Positions 24,696-33,567 of a stretch of DNA of 43,391 nucleotides are shown piece by piece. Positions within the stretch are counted from its first letter, which is position 1. Each line of letters opens with the position of its first letter. The notes under the pieces are model-generated. The model was not told where the DNA came from. It saw only the letters and a list, made by a program, of their open reading frames with translations, and ran no database searches. The DNA comes from a virus. Both the position numbers and the translations under genes were made by a program. Where the stretch lies: IMG/VR virus record IMGVR_UViG_3300044796_000245, positions 1 through 43,391 of that record, one strand, 5' to 3'.

Positions 24696-25846
24696 CCGAT
24701 CACCCGGACATCGTGACGCTCACCATTAACGGCCGCGCCTACAGCGGCTGGAAATCGCTGCGCGTGTCGCGTGGCATCGACCGCTGCGTGAGCGATTTTC
24801 ACTTCGAGGTGTCGGAGCGCTGGACCGGGCAGGCCACGCCCTGGCAAATCCTGCCCTTCGCGCAATGCGTGATCGCCATCGATGGCCAGCCGATCCTCAC
24901 CGGCTACGTGGACGATTACGCGCCCAAGCTCGGCCCCACCGAGCACGCCACCGAGATCACCGGCCGCAGCAAGACCATGGACCTGGTGGATTGCACGCCG
25001 GATATCCCGTCCGGCCAATTCAGCGGCTACAGCATGGCGGCGATCGCGCGCAGCATCGCCGGGCTGTTCAATATCGGCGTGGTGCAACTGGCCGACGCCG
25101 CCAGCACCACCTTCGCCGACGCGCAGTTCGAGCGTTGCGAGACCGCGTTCACCTTCCTCGAACGCCTCGGCCGCCTGTGCGGCGTGCTGCTGTCCGACGA
25201 TGAACAGGGCCGCCTGGTGCTCACCACGGCGGGCGGCGCGCAAGCGTCCGGCCAACTGATCGAGGGGCAGAATATCAAGCGCGCCTCGGCCACCATCAGC
25301 AGCCGCCACCGGTTTTCGGATTACATCGTCAAGGGCCAGCACAGCCTCGGCGTCGGCGGCGCGGAAACCTGGGGCGGGGCGGGTGGGCCCAGCACCGTGG
25401 CGGCGGTGCCGGCGGGCGTGGTGCAGACCCAGATGCAGGCCACCTCGCACGACGGCGACGTGCCGCGCTACCGCCCGCGCGTGGTGCTGGCGGAAAGCCA
25501 ACTGACGCAGGCGGGCATGCAACTGCGCGCCAACTGGCTGAAGCAGGCGGCGTTCGGCAAATCCATCGCCGCCAGCATCACCGTGGCCGGATGGCGGCAG
25601 CCGGACGGCACGCTGTGGACCGTCAACCAGATGGTCAACGTCACCAGCGCGGCGCTGGGCGTGGATCAGGATTTGCTGATCGCGCGCGTCGAATTCGGGC
25701 TGTCGGCCAGCGAGGGGCGCATCACCACGCTCACCGTGGGGCCGGTGCAAGGCTTCACGCCCGATCCGGGGCAGGTGCGGCTGCGCAAGAAGCGCGGCGG
25801 CAAAGCGGCGAATTGCCCGGTCTGGACCGGGGCGGGCGGGCACTGA
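24692..25846 (+). CDS. Baseplate hub protein (Mu gpP/gp44 family)
   Basis: ATG 24692 (ATGA) gives 384 residues, near Mu gpP (379). LTINGRAYSGWKSLRVSRGI at the start and ITGRSKTMDLVDCTPD near residues 88-105 are typical. The fold is related to gp27/gpD hub proteins that form the trimeric platform above the spike. It is followed by spike and wedge genes in Mu order. Confidence 0.92.
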   Translation: MTDHPDIVTLTINGRAYSGWKSLRVSRGIDRCVSDFHFEVSERWTGQATPWQILPFAQCVIAIDGQPILTGYVDDYAPKLGPTEHATEITGRSKTMDLVDCTPDIPSGQFSGYSMAAIARSIAGLFNIGVVQLADAASTTFADAQFERCETAFTFLERLGRLCGVLLSDDEQGRLVLTTAGGAQASGQLIEGQNIKRASATISSRHRFSDYIVKGQHSLGVGGAETWGGAGGPSTVAAVPAGVVQTQMQATSHDGDVPRYRPRVVLAESQLTQAGMQLRANWLKQAAFGKSIAASITVAGWRQPDGTLWTVNQMVNVTSAALGVDQDLLIARVEFGLSASEGRITTLTVGPVQGFTPDPGQVRLRKKRGGKAANCPVWTGAGGH

Positions 25847-26316
25847 TGATCGCGCGTCTGGCGTCCGCCGTGCGCAGCATGGTCACCCGCGCGAAAGTCA
25901 CCGGCGCGGCCGTGGGCGCGCGCACCATCCTGCAAATCAGCGGGCTGGACGGCGAGACCAAGGCCACCGTCGAGCTGCTGCTGCCGCCCGGCTACTCGGC
26001 GCGGCCGCTGGCCGGGGCGGATGTGCTGGCGCTGCAGGTGATGGGCACGCGCGATCACATGGTGGCGCTCGGCGGCGACAATGCCGGGGTGGACGCCATC
26101 ACCAGCCTCGCCGCCGGCGAATTCGGGCTGCGCAACGGCGCGGCGGGCACGCAAATGGTGTTCCGCAACTCCGGCATCATCGAGATCACCGGCGCGCTGC
26201 ACGTCTCCGGCGCGGTCATCGCGGGCTATGGCGGGGCCGATCAGGTGGGCCTGCAAACCCACACCCACCCGACCGCCCCCAGCGGCCCGGTATCTTCGCC
26301 CACGGCAGGCTCATGA
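25846..26316 (+). CDS. Baseplate spike protein (Mu gp45-type)
   Basis: ATG 25846 shares one base with the hub stop; 156 residues. It has an N-terminal OB-like part and a C-terminal beta prism ending in LQTHTHPTAPSGP. The HTH (His-x-His) near the tip is the known iron-binding feature of Mu gp45 and P2 gpV spikes. It forms the membrane-piercing needle. The gene overlaps the next by four bases. Confidence 0.92.
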   Translation: MIARLASAVRSMVTRAKVTGAAVGARTILQISGLDGETKATVELLLPPGYSARPLAGADVLALQVMGTRDHMVALGGDNAGVDAITSLAAGEFGLRNGAAGTQMVFRNSGIIEITGALHVSGAVIAGYGGADQVGLQTHTHPTAPSGPVSSPTAGS

Positions 26317-26777
26317 CCGACATCGCGCTGATCTGGAACCCCGCCCAGGGCTACGCCGATTTCGCCGTCGCCGGCGGCGATCTGGCGGCCGACCAGGGGC
26401 TTTACACCGCCGTGACCGTCAGCCTGTTCACTGACGCGCAGGCGCAGCCCGGCGATGTGATCCCGGACGGCTCCAGCGACCCGCGCGGCTGGTGGGGCGA
26501 CATGCCGATCGATCCGGCGGCGCAGGATGCCACCGCGCCGCCGCGCCGCATCGGCTCGCGGCTGTGGCTGCTCGATCGGGCGCTGCAAACCCCGGAGACG
26601 CTGGCCCGCGCGCAGTCCTATGCCCGCGAGGCGCTGCAATGGCTGCTCGATGACGGCGTGGCGGGCAGCGTGACGGCCGCCGCCAGCTTCCCCGCACTCG
26701 GCTGGATCGAGCTGGATATCTACCTCGGCCAGTCCGGCGGCTCCCCCGCGTTCACCTTCACTTGGGCGAATTCCTGA
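26313..26777 (+). CDS. Baseplate wedge protein (Mu gp46-like)
   Basis: A 154-residue protein of the GP46 family: DIALIWNPAQGYADFAVAGG at the start, SLFTDAQAQPGDVIPDG near residues 38-55, then WGDMPIDP and RIGSRLWLLDRA. It belongs to the gp25-like wedge core that joins sheath and baseplate. Start and stop overlap its neighbours by ATGA and TGATG. Confidence 0.92.
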   Translation: MTDIALIWNPAQGYADFAVAGGDLAADQGLYTAVTVSLFTDAQAQPGDVIPDGSSDPRGWWGDMPIDPAAQDATAPPRRIGSRLWLLDRALQTPETLARAQSYAREALQWLLDDGVAGSVTAAASFPALGWIELDIYLGQSGGSPAFTFTWANS

Positions 26778-27922
26778 TGCCGTTGTCCCTGCCCACCCTG
26801 CCCACGCTGCGCAGCACGTTCCGCGCCAATTTCGCGGCCCGGCTGGCGGGGTTCGACGCGGCGCTGAGCACCACCGTGGCGGGTGTGATCTCCGACATGC
26901 TCGGCGGCGGCATCTGGGCCGGGTTCCGCGGGCTGGGCTGGCTGTCCCGCCAGATGTTCATCGATTCGGCGGAGGCGGGGTATCTCGACCGCCGCCTGTC
27001 GCCCTACGGGCTGGCGCGGCTGCAAGGCACCGTGGCGGCGGGCAACGTGATCTTCTCGGGCACCAACGGCATCGTGATCCCGCAAAATACCCCGCTGGTC
27101 CCGCCCGGCGCCCTGACGGACAGCAACGGCAACGCGCTGCAATTCACCACCCAGGCCAGCGGCACCATCAGCAGCGGCACCGTCACGCTGGCCGTCGCCG
27201 CCAGCGGCCCCGGCACGGCGGGCAATTTGCCGGCGGCGTCGCCGCTCACGCTGGTGAACGCCATCGCCGGCGTGCTGCCGCAAGCGGTGCTGGACGGCAG
27301 CGGCACCAACGGCGGCACCAACAGCGAGTCCGACGCCAGTTTCCGCACGCGCGGCCTCGCCCGCATTCAAAGCCCGCCGCAGGGCGGGGCGGGTTCCGAT
27401 TTCTGGGCCTGGGCGCGCGCCAGCGGCATTCCCACGCGGGCTTGGGTGTTTCCGCTCAATCGCGGCACCGGCACCTGCGACGTGGCGTTCACCATCGACA
27501 CCCGCGTCAACCCCATCCCGCTGTCCGCCGACCTCACGGCGGTACAGGCGGCCGTGGTGGCCGCCGCCCCGGTGATCGGCAGCTATCAGGCGTTCGCCCC
27601 CGCCGCCGACGCGCTCACGATCACCATCCACGGCATGGTGCCGTCCGACGCCACCACCAAGGCGGCCGTGACGGCGGCGCTGGTGGCGCTGTGCGCCTCG
27701 GTCCCGCCGGGCGGGGCCACCTATGGCGACGGCGTCACCGTCAGCCTGCAAACCGGCGCGCTGTTCCCGCTGCAAGTCCCCGGCACGCTGTTCCTGTCGA
27801 TGATCGAGGACGCCATCGACAACGCCGCCATCATCCAATCCTACGACCTTGCGGCACCGAGCGCCGATGTCACCTTCGCCACCGGCCATCTGCCGGCGGT
27901 GCCGACGGTGACCTTCACATGA
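26777..27922 (+). CDS. Baseplate J-like wedge protein (Mu gp47)
   Basis: ATG 26777 gives 381 residues, matching Mu gp47 (about 361). GYLDRRLSPYGLARLQGTVA near residue 72, PPQGGAGSDFWAWARAS near residue 200, and a C-terminal Ig-like part are baseplate J features. It forms the wedge with the gp46-like and gp48-like products and transmits the signal for contraction. Confidence 0.93.
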   Translation: MPLSLPTLPTLRSTFRANFAARLAGFDAALSTTVAGVISDMLGGGIWAGFRGLGWLSRQMFIDSAEAGYLDRRLSPYGLARLQGTVAAGNVIFSGTNGIVIPQNTPLVPPGALTDSNGNALQFTTQASGTISSGTVTLAVAASGPGTAGNLPAASPLTLVNAIAGVLPQAVLDGSGTNGGTNSESDASFRTRGLARIQSPPQGGAGSDFWAWARASGIPTRAWVFPLNRGTGTCDVAFTIDTRVNPIPLSADLTAVQAAVVAAAPVIGSYQAFAPAADALTITIHGMVPSDATTKAAVTAALVALCASVPPGGATYGDGVTVSLQTGALFPLQVPGTLFLSMIEDAIDNAAIIQSYDLAAPSADVTFATGHLPAVPTVTFT

Positions 27923-28521
27923 CCTTCTGGTCATCCCTGAGCACGGCGGATTTCGGCGCGGCGGTGCAGGCGCTGATGCCGCGCGGCCGGGCGTGGCCGC
28001 GCTTCGCGGGCACCGTGCAGCAGGCGGTGGCGCAGGCCGTGGGCGACTGCCTGTTCGCGTTCCACGCGCTGTGCGCGCTGTGGCTGGACACTGAGAGTTT
28101 CCCCGACACCGCGCAGCAATGCCTGCCGGATTGGGAAACCGATTACGGCCTGCCCGACAGTTGCTCGCCCGCCGGCGCGACGGTGCTGCAACGGCGGACG
28201 GCGCTGATGGCGAAGATCGCCGCCAGCCCGGGCGGCCAGACCATGGCCTATTACATCGGCGTGGCGGCGGCGCTGGGCTACACCATCACCATCACCACCT
28301 GGCCGCCCTTCACCTTCGGCAGCGCCTTCGGGGGCGCGCTGGTGGGGCCGCTGTGGAATTTCGCGTGGCGGGTGAACGCCCCCACCATCACCGTCAAGCG
28401 CTTCACCTTCGGAACCTCGCATTTCGGCGAGCCGTTCTGGACCATCGACAACACCGAATTGCAGTGCCGCCTGGGCAAGATCGCGCCCGCCTACGGCGTG
28501 CTGTGGTTCCAGTATAGCTGA
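27919..28521 (+). CDS. Baseplate/tail protein (Mu gp48, YmfQ-like)
   Basis: ATG 27919 (ATGA) gives 200 residues. QALMPRGRAWPRFAGTVQQA at the start, LPDWETDYGLPDSCSP near residue 65, and CRLGKIAPAYGVLWFQYS at the end are diagnostic of the DUF2313/YmfQ family, to which Mu gp48 belongs. It attaches fibres to the wedge. This is the last core baseplate gene; fibre genes follow. Confidence 0.92.
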   Translation: MTFWSSLSTADFGAAVQALMPRGRAWPRFAGTVQQAVAQAVGDCLFAFHALCALWLDTESFPDTAQQCLPDWETDYGLPDSCSPAGATVLQRRTALMAKIAASPGGQTMAYYIGVAAALGYTITITTWPPFTFGSAFGGALVGPLWNFAWRVNAPTITVKRFTFGTSHFGEPFWTIDNTELQCRLGKIAPAYGVLWFQYS

Positions 28522-28530
28522 GGGGAATAC

Positions 28531-29040
28531 ATGCGCCGTCTCGCCAATGGCACCCAAGTCGCCAGCCGCACCGCAGTCGCCGCCAGCGGCACGCCGGGTT
28601 ATGCCAATACCGCAGCGCCCGGCGCGGGCGTGACGCCGAGTATTCTTGGCCCGGATGATTTCAATATTATTCAAGAAGAAATCATGTCCGTCGTCACGGC
28701 GGGCGCGGTGACGCCGGATGCCACGGGTGCGACTGTCAACCAGATGCTGACGGCGTTGCAGAACATGTTCGCCGCCGCGCCGCAGGCCACCGGGGTGCAG
28801 ATCCTGTATGGCGTGGCCAGCATCGCCACCGGCAACGGCGACGTGGTCACGCTGCCGAATGGCGGTTTCGCCAACGGCATTCTGGCGGTGATCGCGTCTG
28901 ACGGCGGCAATGGCGCGCATAGCTGTGGCTGGGCGAGCAACTCCGGCAGCAAAACCACGTTCCTGGCCTATGGCCGCAACCCGGCCGCCTCCGGCGCGTT
29001 CGCCGCCACCAGCTATCAATACATCGCCATCGGCCACTGA
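28531..29040 (+). CDS. Short tail-fibre protein
   Basis: GGGG precedes ATG 28531 by about six bases; 169 residues. DDFNIIQEEIMSVVTAGAVT near residues 40-60 is a motif common in small fibre proteins, and the C-terminus (CGWASNSGSKTTFLAYGRNP) resembles the receptor-binding head of gp53-like fibres. The motif region uses AT-richer codons than its surroundings (28655-28685), a possible trace of recombination. It probably forms a trimeric adaptor or tip. Confidence 0.75.
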   Translation: MRRLANGTQVASRTAVAASGTPGYANTAAPGAGVTPSILGPDDFNIIQEEIMSVVTAGAVTPDATGATVNQMLTALQNMFAAAPQATGVQILYGVASIATGNGDVVTLPNGGFANGILAVIASDGGNGAHSCGWASNSGSKTTFLAYGRNPAASGAFAATSYQYIAIGH

Positions 29041-29043
29041 CCG

Positions 29044-32000
29044 ATGACGGATATCTCGCAGCTCGCGCCGGAGGGCGCCGCCACCGGCCCCGAGCTGATC
29101 CCGGCGCTGCTGCCGAACGGATCGGGCGGCTATACGCCCGTCAGCCTCACCGCCGCGCAGATCGCGGCGCTGGCGGGCGGCGGCGGGCTGACCAAGCAAG
29201 CCATCGACGCCACCGGCGGCCCGCATACCATCACCGCCGGCGAGGCCGCGCACGCGGTGCTGGACATTTCCATCGCCAGCAACGTCACCGTCACATGCCC
29301 GGCCAGCGGCGCATGGCTGGTGAACGCCATTTCCACCACGGGCCCGATCTTGGGCAGCGACACGCTGAACCCGTCCGACATGGCGGCGACGCTGGCGCTG
29401 TCGGGCGGCAATCTGACGGTGACGAACAGCGGCACCGCCAGTTCCGCCTGGGCGACGGTGCGGGCGGCGAACCCGATCATGCCGGGCGAGGTGGTGAAGA
29501 TCGAATTTACCCCCGGCACCATCAGCGGCAACGGTTTCGTGGTCGGCGCCATGCCCGCCGCCACCACGCTGGCGGACTATCCGGGGCAAAGCGGCAGCAA
29601 CGGGTTCGGCATCGTGCAAGGCGCGCCGGTGGCGTTCCTCAACAACGGCACCGTCACCAACGTCGGCACCCTGTCGCTGTCGGCCGCCACCACGTACGCG
29701 ATCATCATCGACGATGTGCACCATAAAGCCTGGGGGCAAACCGCCGCCGGGTATTTCGGCCCCTCGGGCGTGGACACCGTGGGCACCGCCGAGAACCCCA
29801 ACACCAACACCGGCGGTTTCACCATCCCCGCCATCGGCTCGCTGGGCATCCTGCCCGCCGTGTCGCTGTATTACGCGGGCGAGGCCGCCACGCTGAATTT
29901 CGGCGCGGGCAGCTTCTCGCTCGCCACCCCGACCACCATCACCACCGGCGGCTCGCCCTACACGCTCACGTTCAGCAACGGCAGCGGCTCGGTGGCGATC
30001 GCGGGCAACACCAGCGAGTGGGTGGAGGCCAGCGGCACGCTGGGCGTGTCCACCACCGTGGTGGGCAGCGGCGGCGGGGCGGGCACCGTCACCCTTACCG
30101 GCGACATCACCGGCAGCGGCACCGCCAGCATCGCCACCACCCTGGCCGCCAGCGGCGTGACGGCGGGCACCTATTCCAAAATCACGGTCGACGCCAAGGG
30201 CCGCGCCACGAATGGCAGCGCGATCGGCGGCAGCGACGTGACGGCCGCGCTGGGCTTCACGCCCTACAACAACACCAACCCGTCAGGCTTCATCAGCGGC
30301 AACCAGACCATCACGCTCGGCGGCGACCTGTCGGGCAGCGGCGCGACCTCGATCAGCGGCACCGTCGGCAGCATCGGCGGCAAAGCGGTGTCGCTCGGCG
30401 GCTCGGTCACGTTCTCCGGCGCGTTCGCCACCACCATCACCGTCACCGGCGCCACCACCGTCACGCTGCCCACCAGCGGCACGCTGGCCACCACCGCCAA
30501 CATCAACAGCGCGGTGCCGAGCGCCACCTCCAGCCAGATCTACGTCGGCACCGGCAGCGCCGGGGCCGCCGCCGCAGCGAGCGCCATCCCGAACGGTATC
30601 ACCGCCACCACCCAGGCCGCCGGATCGAACGACACCAAAGTCGCCACCGACGCCTACGTGTATACCGCCACCTCGGCGATCACGTCCGTCGTCACCACCG
30701 GCGGCACCACCACGCTGTCGGCGGCGCAGTATGGCCAGCCGATCATCAACATCACCGGCACGCTGGCCAGCAACGCCATCATCACGGCGCCCACCCAGGG
30801 CGAATGGACGGTGCTGAACAACACGTCGGGCGCGTTCACCGTGACCGTGAACAGCGGCGCGGGCACCTCGGTGGCCGTCACCCAGGGCAAAAGCGCGCTG
30901 GTCACCGCCAACGGCACCAACGTGGTGCAATCGATCACCGACATCTCGCCGGTGATCGATCTGCTCGGCAACGCGCAGGGCGATCTGCTGTATCGCAACG
31001 CATCCGGCTGGGTGGTGCTGGCCCCCGGCACATCGGGCCAGTTGCTCCAGACCAACGGCGCTGCGGCCAATCCAGGCTGGGCCAGCGTGCCGAACGGGTT
31101 CCTGGGGTCTGGCGTCGATGGCGCGATTTCGCTGTCCTCGCCGGTCACGCAGACCCGCGACTATCAGGCGACCAATCTGACCCTGAACAGCGGGGGCACG
31201 CTCTATACCGCCGGTTACGCTGTCTATTGCACGGGCACGCTCGATCTATCGTCCGCCCAAGCGGGCGCGATCACGTTCTCGGCAGGCACGGCGGCGGGCA
31301 ATGGCACGGCGTCGGCGGGTGGCACTGCCGGTGTCTGCGCGACCGTTTACGGGCGCTATATGTCAGGCCGCACTGGCGGTGTGGGCGGCACGCCGTCCAC
31401 CACCACGGGTGGCGCGGGCACCAGCCCAGGCGCGGCCACCGGGTCCTACACCTTCAACGCAGCGCCCGCCGCGCCGTCTGGCGGCGCTGGGACGAGTGCC
31501 GCCGGGGCTGGCGGCGGCTCGCTGGCCGTTGGGTATTCGACGAACCTGTCGTCGGGCTGGCCTGCGCCGGATAGCCCCGACGTCGTGGGCTTGTCGGGCT
31601 CTGCGCTGGGGTATTTCGGCGGCGGCACGTATGGCTCCGGAGGCGGCGCTGGCGGCGGCGACAGCACGAACAAAGGCGGCGGCGGCGGTGGCGGCGGCTA
31701 CGGCGGCGGCAAATGCCGGATGCGCGCCTACGCGCTGAATCGCGGCGCTTCCACGGCGGCCGGCGCGATCAATTTCGCGGGCAGCAAGGGCGGCAACGGC
31801 TTCACCCCCACCGTTGGCAACTGCGGCGGCGGCGGCGGCGGCAACGGCGGCGGCGGCGGGTATTTCGATCTGGCGGTGTTCGCGCTGCTCGGTTCGGCAG
31901 TGACCAACCTGATCGATGTCAGCGGCGGCGCAGGGGGCACCGCTGGCAGCGGCATCGGCACCGGCGTCGCGGGCACCGGCGGCACGGGCGGCCCCAGCGG

Positions 32001-32133
32001 CTATGCGGCGGTGATCCAGATGGGCGTGACGGGCTGGACGGCCGGCACCCAATTCGTCGCCGCCAACACGGCCGGTTCCGTTGGCAGCGGCACCTCGGGC
32101 GGCGCTGGCGCAACCGCCAAACTCACGGTGTAA
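29044..32133 (+). CDS. Main tail fibre with polyglycine-rich C-terminal domain
   Basis: A 1029-residue fibre. Residues 1-45 are likely the attachment region. Residues about 350-400 hold a fibre repeat of the GDITGSGTASIATTL and AGTYSKITVDAKGRAT type, and about 640-690 hold DLLGNAQGDLLYRNASGWVV, also a standard fibre segment. From residue about 760 the chain is Gly/Ser-rich, with runs of eight and six glycines near 31680 and 31830. This resembles the polyglycine-II sandwich of T-even gp38-type adhesins, where exposed loops bind the receptor. No self-cleaving chaperone is visible. The following gene may assist folding. Confidence 0.82.
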   Translation: MTDISQLAPEGAATGPELIPALLPNGSGGYTPVSLTAAQIAALAGGGGLTKQAIDATGGPHTITAGEAAHAVLDISIASNVTVTCPASGAWLVNAISTTGPILGSDTLNPSDMAATLALSGGNLTVTNSGTASSAWATVRAANPIMPGEVVKIEFTPGTISGNGFVVGAMPAATTLADYPGQSGSNGFGIVQGAPVAFLNNGTVTNVGTLSLSAATTYAIIIDDVHHKAWGQTAAGYFGPSGVDTVGTAENPNTNTGGFTIPAIGSLGILPAVSLYYAGEAATLNFGAGSFSLATPTTITTGGSPYTLTFSNGSGSVAIAGNTSEWVEASGTLGVSTTVVGSGGGAGTVTLTGDITGSGTASIATTLAASGVTAGTYSKITVDAKGRATNGSAIGGSDVTAALGFTPYNNTNPSGFISGNQTITLGGDLSGSGATSISGTVGSIGGKAVSLGGSVTFSGAFATTITVTGATTVTLPTSGTLATTANINSAVPSATSSQIYVGTGSAGAAAAASAIPNGITATTQAAGSNDTKVATDAYVYTATSAITSVVTTGGTTTLSAAQYGQPIINITGTLASNAIITAPTQGEWTVLNNTSGAFTVTVNSGAGTSVAVTQGKSALVTANGTNVVQSITDISPVIDLLGNAQGDLLYRNASGWVVLAPGTSGQLLQTNGAAANPGWASVPNGFLGSGVDGAISLSSPVTQTRDYQATNLTLNSGGTLYTAGYAVYCTGTLDLSSAQAGAITFSAGTAAGNGTASAGGTAGVCATVYGRYMSGRTGGVGGTPSTTTGGAGTSPGAATGSYTFNAAPAAPSGGAGTSAAGAGGGSLAVGYSTNLSSGWPAPDSPDVVGLSGSALGYFGGGTYGSGGGAGGGDSTNKGGGGGGGGYGGGKCRMRAYALNRGASTAAGAINFAGSKGGNGFTPTVGNCGGGGGGNGGGGGYFDLAVFALLGSAVTNLIDVSGGAGGTAGSGIGTGVAGTGGTGGPSGYAAVIQMGVTGWTAGTQFVAANTAGSVGSGTSGGAGATAKLTV

Positions 32134-32135
32134 AA

Positions 32136-32561
32136 ATGGCAATCCAGGGCGCGACAGACAAATGGGACCGCACGATCGCGTGGGACGACGCGGCCGATCC
32201 GGTGGAATTCGCCGTCAGCAACCCGGACGGCACGCATGTGATGCTGGTGCAGCGCGCGGCGGGCACGACTCTGGCCATGGTGCTGGACACCATTGAATGT
32301 CTTGCGCCGCCGCAGCCCGATCCGCCCGCCGCGCCGCCCACGGTCATCACGCCGCTGGATTTCATCCGCCGTTTCACGCTGGCGGAACAGACCACGCTGA
32401 TCGCCGCGAACCCGCTGTGGGGCATCATGATCGCGGCGGCGGGCACGATCTTCGTCGAAGACCCGATGTTGCAAGCCGATCTGGCGCAAGCCGTCGCGGC
32501 CGGACTGCTGACATCCGCCCGCATGGCGCAGGTGCCGGACCTTACGCAAGCCTCGCCCTGA
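32136..32561 (+). CDS. Fibre-associated small protein
   Basis: ATG 32136 begins two bases after the fibre stop and gives 141 residues. Residues 1-60 are beta-like. After a Pro-rich linker, residues about 75-135 (TPLDFIRRFTLAEQTTLIAA, then ADLAQAVAAGLLTSARMAQV) form a helical domain that often follows fibre genes in alphaproteobacterial phages. Fibre assembly chaperone or tip-cap roles are plausible; neither is shown. Confidence 0.65.
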   Translation: MAIQGATDKWDRTIAWDDAADPVEFAVSNPDGTHVMLVQRAAGTTLAMVLDTIECLAPPQPDPPAAPPTVITPLDFIRRFTLAEQTTLIAANPLWGIMIAAAGTIFVEDPMLQADLAQAVAAGLLTSARMAQVPDLTQASP

Positions 32562-32569
32562 TCGCCCAA

Positions 32570-32599
32570 GGCGGCGCGGCGTCTCACCGCCGCGCCGCC
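32570..32599 (+). terminator. Perfect 12-bp GC hairpin between tail and lysis genes
   Basis: GGCGGCGCGGCG (32570-32581) pairs perfectly with 32588-32599 around TCTCAC. No T run follows, so it is either a GC-type terminator, an attenuator or a processing stem. The 137-bp gap also holds a possible 20-codon reading frame (32637-32699) that overlaps the next start; I do not count it as a gene. Confidence 0.5.
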
Positions 32600-32698
32600 C
32601 CGAGCCCGCCCGGCCTGTCATGGAGACCGAACGACGATGGCACCACACCACACGCCGCCGCCACGGGCGAATCACACTGCATGTGCGGAGGAGCGCTG

Positions 32699-32929
32699 AT
32701 GGACCTCGATCATCCCGACCACGAGGCCGAGCGTTCGCCGGAGCATCCGCACGGCCTGTCGCCCGAACAACTCGAAATGCTCGGCGAATTCGCCGACAAC
32801 ATGCTGGTGGCGCGGCGTATGCGCAAACTATTCGCGTGGCTGTTCGGCAGTATCGGGGCCATTGCCGCCGTCGCTTACTACGTGCTCAGCGTGTGGCGCG
32901 TGCTGCACCCCGGCAACGATCACAATTAA
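32699..32929 (+). CDS. Small one-span membrane protein, possible holin
   Basis: GGAGGAG precedes ATG 32699; 76 residues. The N-terminal 35 residues are acidic and His-rich, and residues about 44-69 (LFAWLFGSIGAIAAVAYYVL) form one membrane helix preceded by RRMRK. The size, single span and place directly before the endolysin fit a class III holin or a pinholin-like regulator. No family match is claimed. Confidence 0.65.
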   Translation: MDLDHPDHEAERSPEHPHGLSPEQLEMLGEFADNMLVARRMRKLFAWLFGSIGAIAAVAYYVLSVWRVLHPGNDHN

Positions 32930-32941
32930 CCGGAGCCTGTC

Positions 32942-33532
32942 ATGGCCGATATTGCCGCCATCATTGCCCGCCGTTTCCCCACCACCTCGCCCGGCGCCGC
33001 CGGCATCCTCGCCCGCACCCTGTGGGGCGAGGCGCGCGGCGAGGGCCGAATCGGCATGGCCGCCGTCGCCGCCTGCATCGTCAACCGCGCCAATCATCCG
33101 CGCTGGTGGGGCGACACCATTCCCGCCGTCTGCCTGATGCCGTGGCAGTTTTCCTGCTGGAACGATGGCGACCCGAACCTGCCGCAGATGCTCGCCGTCA
33201 CCCCGGCCGACGCCGAATACGCCACCGCGCTCGATCTGGCGTCGCAAGCGCTGCATGGCGGCCTCGCGGACCTCACCCAGGGTGCGGACAGCTATTACGA
33301 CATCCGCATGGCCGCCGCGCCCGAGTGGGCGGCGCGCGCGGTGCCCACCGTGGTGATCGGTCACCACCGCTTCATGCGCGTGGAATTGGCTGCGCCCTCC
33401 GGCGAGCCGGAGGCCGTGCCGGTGTCCGTCAACAGCCCCGCCGCCATCGCCGCCCGGCCGCCCGCGCCGGCTGAATTGACGGCGGACGATCTGAATGCCG
33501 CCGAGCTGGAACAGCTCCAGCACCAGGCATAA
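32942..33532 (+). CDS. Cell-wall hydrolase (SleB-like endolysin)
   Basis: GGAG lies before ATG 32942; 196 residues. Residues about 20-145 match the Hydrolase_2/SleB fold: ARTLWGEARGEGRIGMAAVA, with the catalytic Glu in WGEARGE, then MPWQFSCWNDGDPN and GADSYYDIRMA. These enzymes are lytic transglycosylases that cut peptidoglycan glycan chains. No signal peptide is seen, so release should depend on a holin. The C-terminal 45 residues are Pro/Ala-rich and probably flexible. Confidence 0.88.
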   Translation: MADIAAIIARRFPTTSPGAAGILARTLWGEARGEGRIGMAAVAACIVNRANHPRWWGDTIPAVCLMPWQFSCWNDGDPNLPQMLAVTPADAEYATALDLASQALHGGLADLTQGADSYYDIRMAAAPEWAARAVPTVVIGHHRFMRVELAAPSGEPEAVPVSVNSPAAIAARPPAPAELTADDLNAAELEQLQHQA

Positions 33533-33567
33533 CCCCCGCGCCTTTGGGCGCATAACAGGAGCTTTAT

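Noticed and set aside
31660-31870. GGC repeats as a non-coding microsatellite
   Set aside because: They encode in-frame polyglycine in the fibre tip and are broken by specific residues, consistent with an adhesin.
32637-32699. Twenty-codon reading frame overlapping the start of the putative holin
   Set aside because: Very short, low-complexity (His/Pro/Arg) product and no independent evidence; it may at most be a coupling leader.
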